From Pseudarcicella hirudinis (lineage in GTDB: Bacteria; Bacteroidota; Bacteroidia; Cytophagales; Spirosomataceae): DNA of 64,000 bases. A model generated the notes under the pieces. The model saw only the letters and a program-made list of their open reading frames with translations, made no database searches and was not told the origin of the DNA. Positions 63,988 through 64,000 of the stretch are shown here, piece by piece. Within the stretch, counting starts at the first letter, position 1; the number at the start of each line of letters is the position of its first letter. The stretch lies in the NCBI RefSeq assembly GCF_900115665.1, contig NZ_FOXH01000019.1, positions 1 through 64,000 on the forward strand, given 5' to 3'. The translations under genes and the position numbers were made by a program.

Positions 63988-64000
63988 CGGTTATCTCCAG

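Noticed and set aside
1-64000. tRNA, rRNA or CRISPR array
   Set aside because: Reading the intergenic regions showed no cloverleaf with GTTCGA-type loops, no rRNA words and no spaced identical repeats.

Overview
The window looks like chromosome of a moderately AT-rich Bacteroidota bacterium, probably a Cytophagales/Spirosomaceae-type one (inference). The evidence is type IX secretion (T9SS) gliding-type proteins, PorP/SprF proteins, a TonB-dependent receptor with an N-terminal carboxypeptidase-like domain, DUF2911/DUF5916/DUF5009 proteins, LytTR regulation, start codons without Shine-Dalgarno sequences, and several promoters of the Bacteroidota TTTG...TAnnTTTG type. No rRNA, tRNA or CRISPR array was seen.

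Layout. 1-9366: a surface/secretion module, namely the 3' part of a giant repeat adhesin with a T9SS type B C-terminal domain, then a PorP/SprF protein and a PorE-like OmpA/beta-propeller protein, closed by a strong terminator. 9.6-11 kb: a SemiSWEET transporter and a second, solitary PorP/SprF gene. 11.4-17.5 kb: the complete 2-oxoglutarate dehydrogenase complex (sucA, sucB with two lipoyl domains, lpdA). 17.5-24.3 kb: mostly minus-strand housekeeping genes (rlmF, a 2-hydroxyacid dehydrogenase, a MazG-like pyrophosphohydrolase, dtd, mgtE, rsmA), with a degenerate CATAG repeat between dtd and mgtE. 24.4-31.3 kb: an NTF2-like protein, a large hybrid histidine kinase and clpB. 31.4-38.4 kb: a luciferase-like oxidoreductase, a TonB receptor, a LytTR response regulator with its kinase, and an SRPBCC protein. 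38.7-42.9 kb: a phytase-like esterase, then a GH20-like / DUF5009 / SGNH hydrolase operon that looks dedicated to amino-sugar glycans. 47.2-63.9 kb: a membrane glycosyltransferase, a HExxH protein, a YebC protein, DUF5916 and DUF3574 proteins, a TetR regulator divergent from a SelW-like gene, small secreted proteins, a CheY-like receiver with MBL and HAD hydrolases, a Gfo/Idh/MocA plus nucleoside-permease pair, DUF3592 and a small HTH regulator.

The stand-out region is 42764-47175. A 151-bp direct repeat (two mismatches), which is the 3' end of the SGNH hydrolase gene, flanks a visibly AT-richer insert. The insert carries exactly three co-directional genes: a 100-aa protein with a GrpE-like C-terminus, an 832-aa divergent Hsp70 with an altered linker and a UVR-like motif in its helical tail, and a 323-aa protein of no recognised family with one predicted membrane segment near its C-terminus. 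No integrase, transposase, DnaJ or toxin is visible. I read it as a recently acquired, self-contained Hsp70 cassette that replaced the SGNH 3' end while keeping both flanking genes intact. Its function is unknown; defence or surface quality control are guesses.
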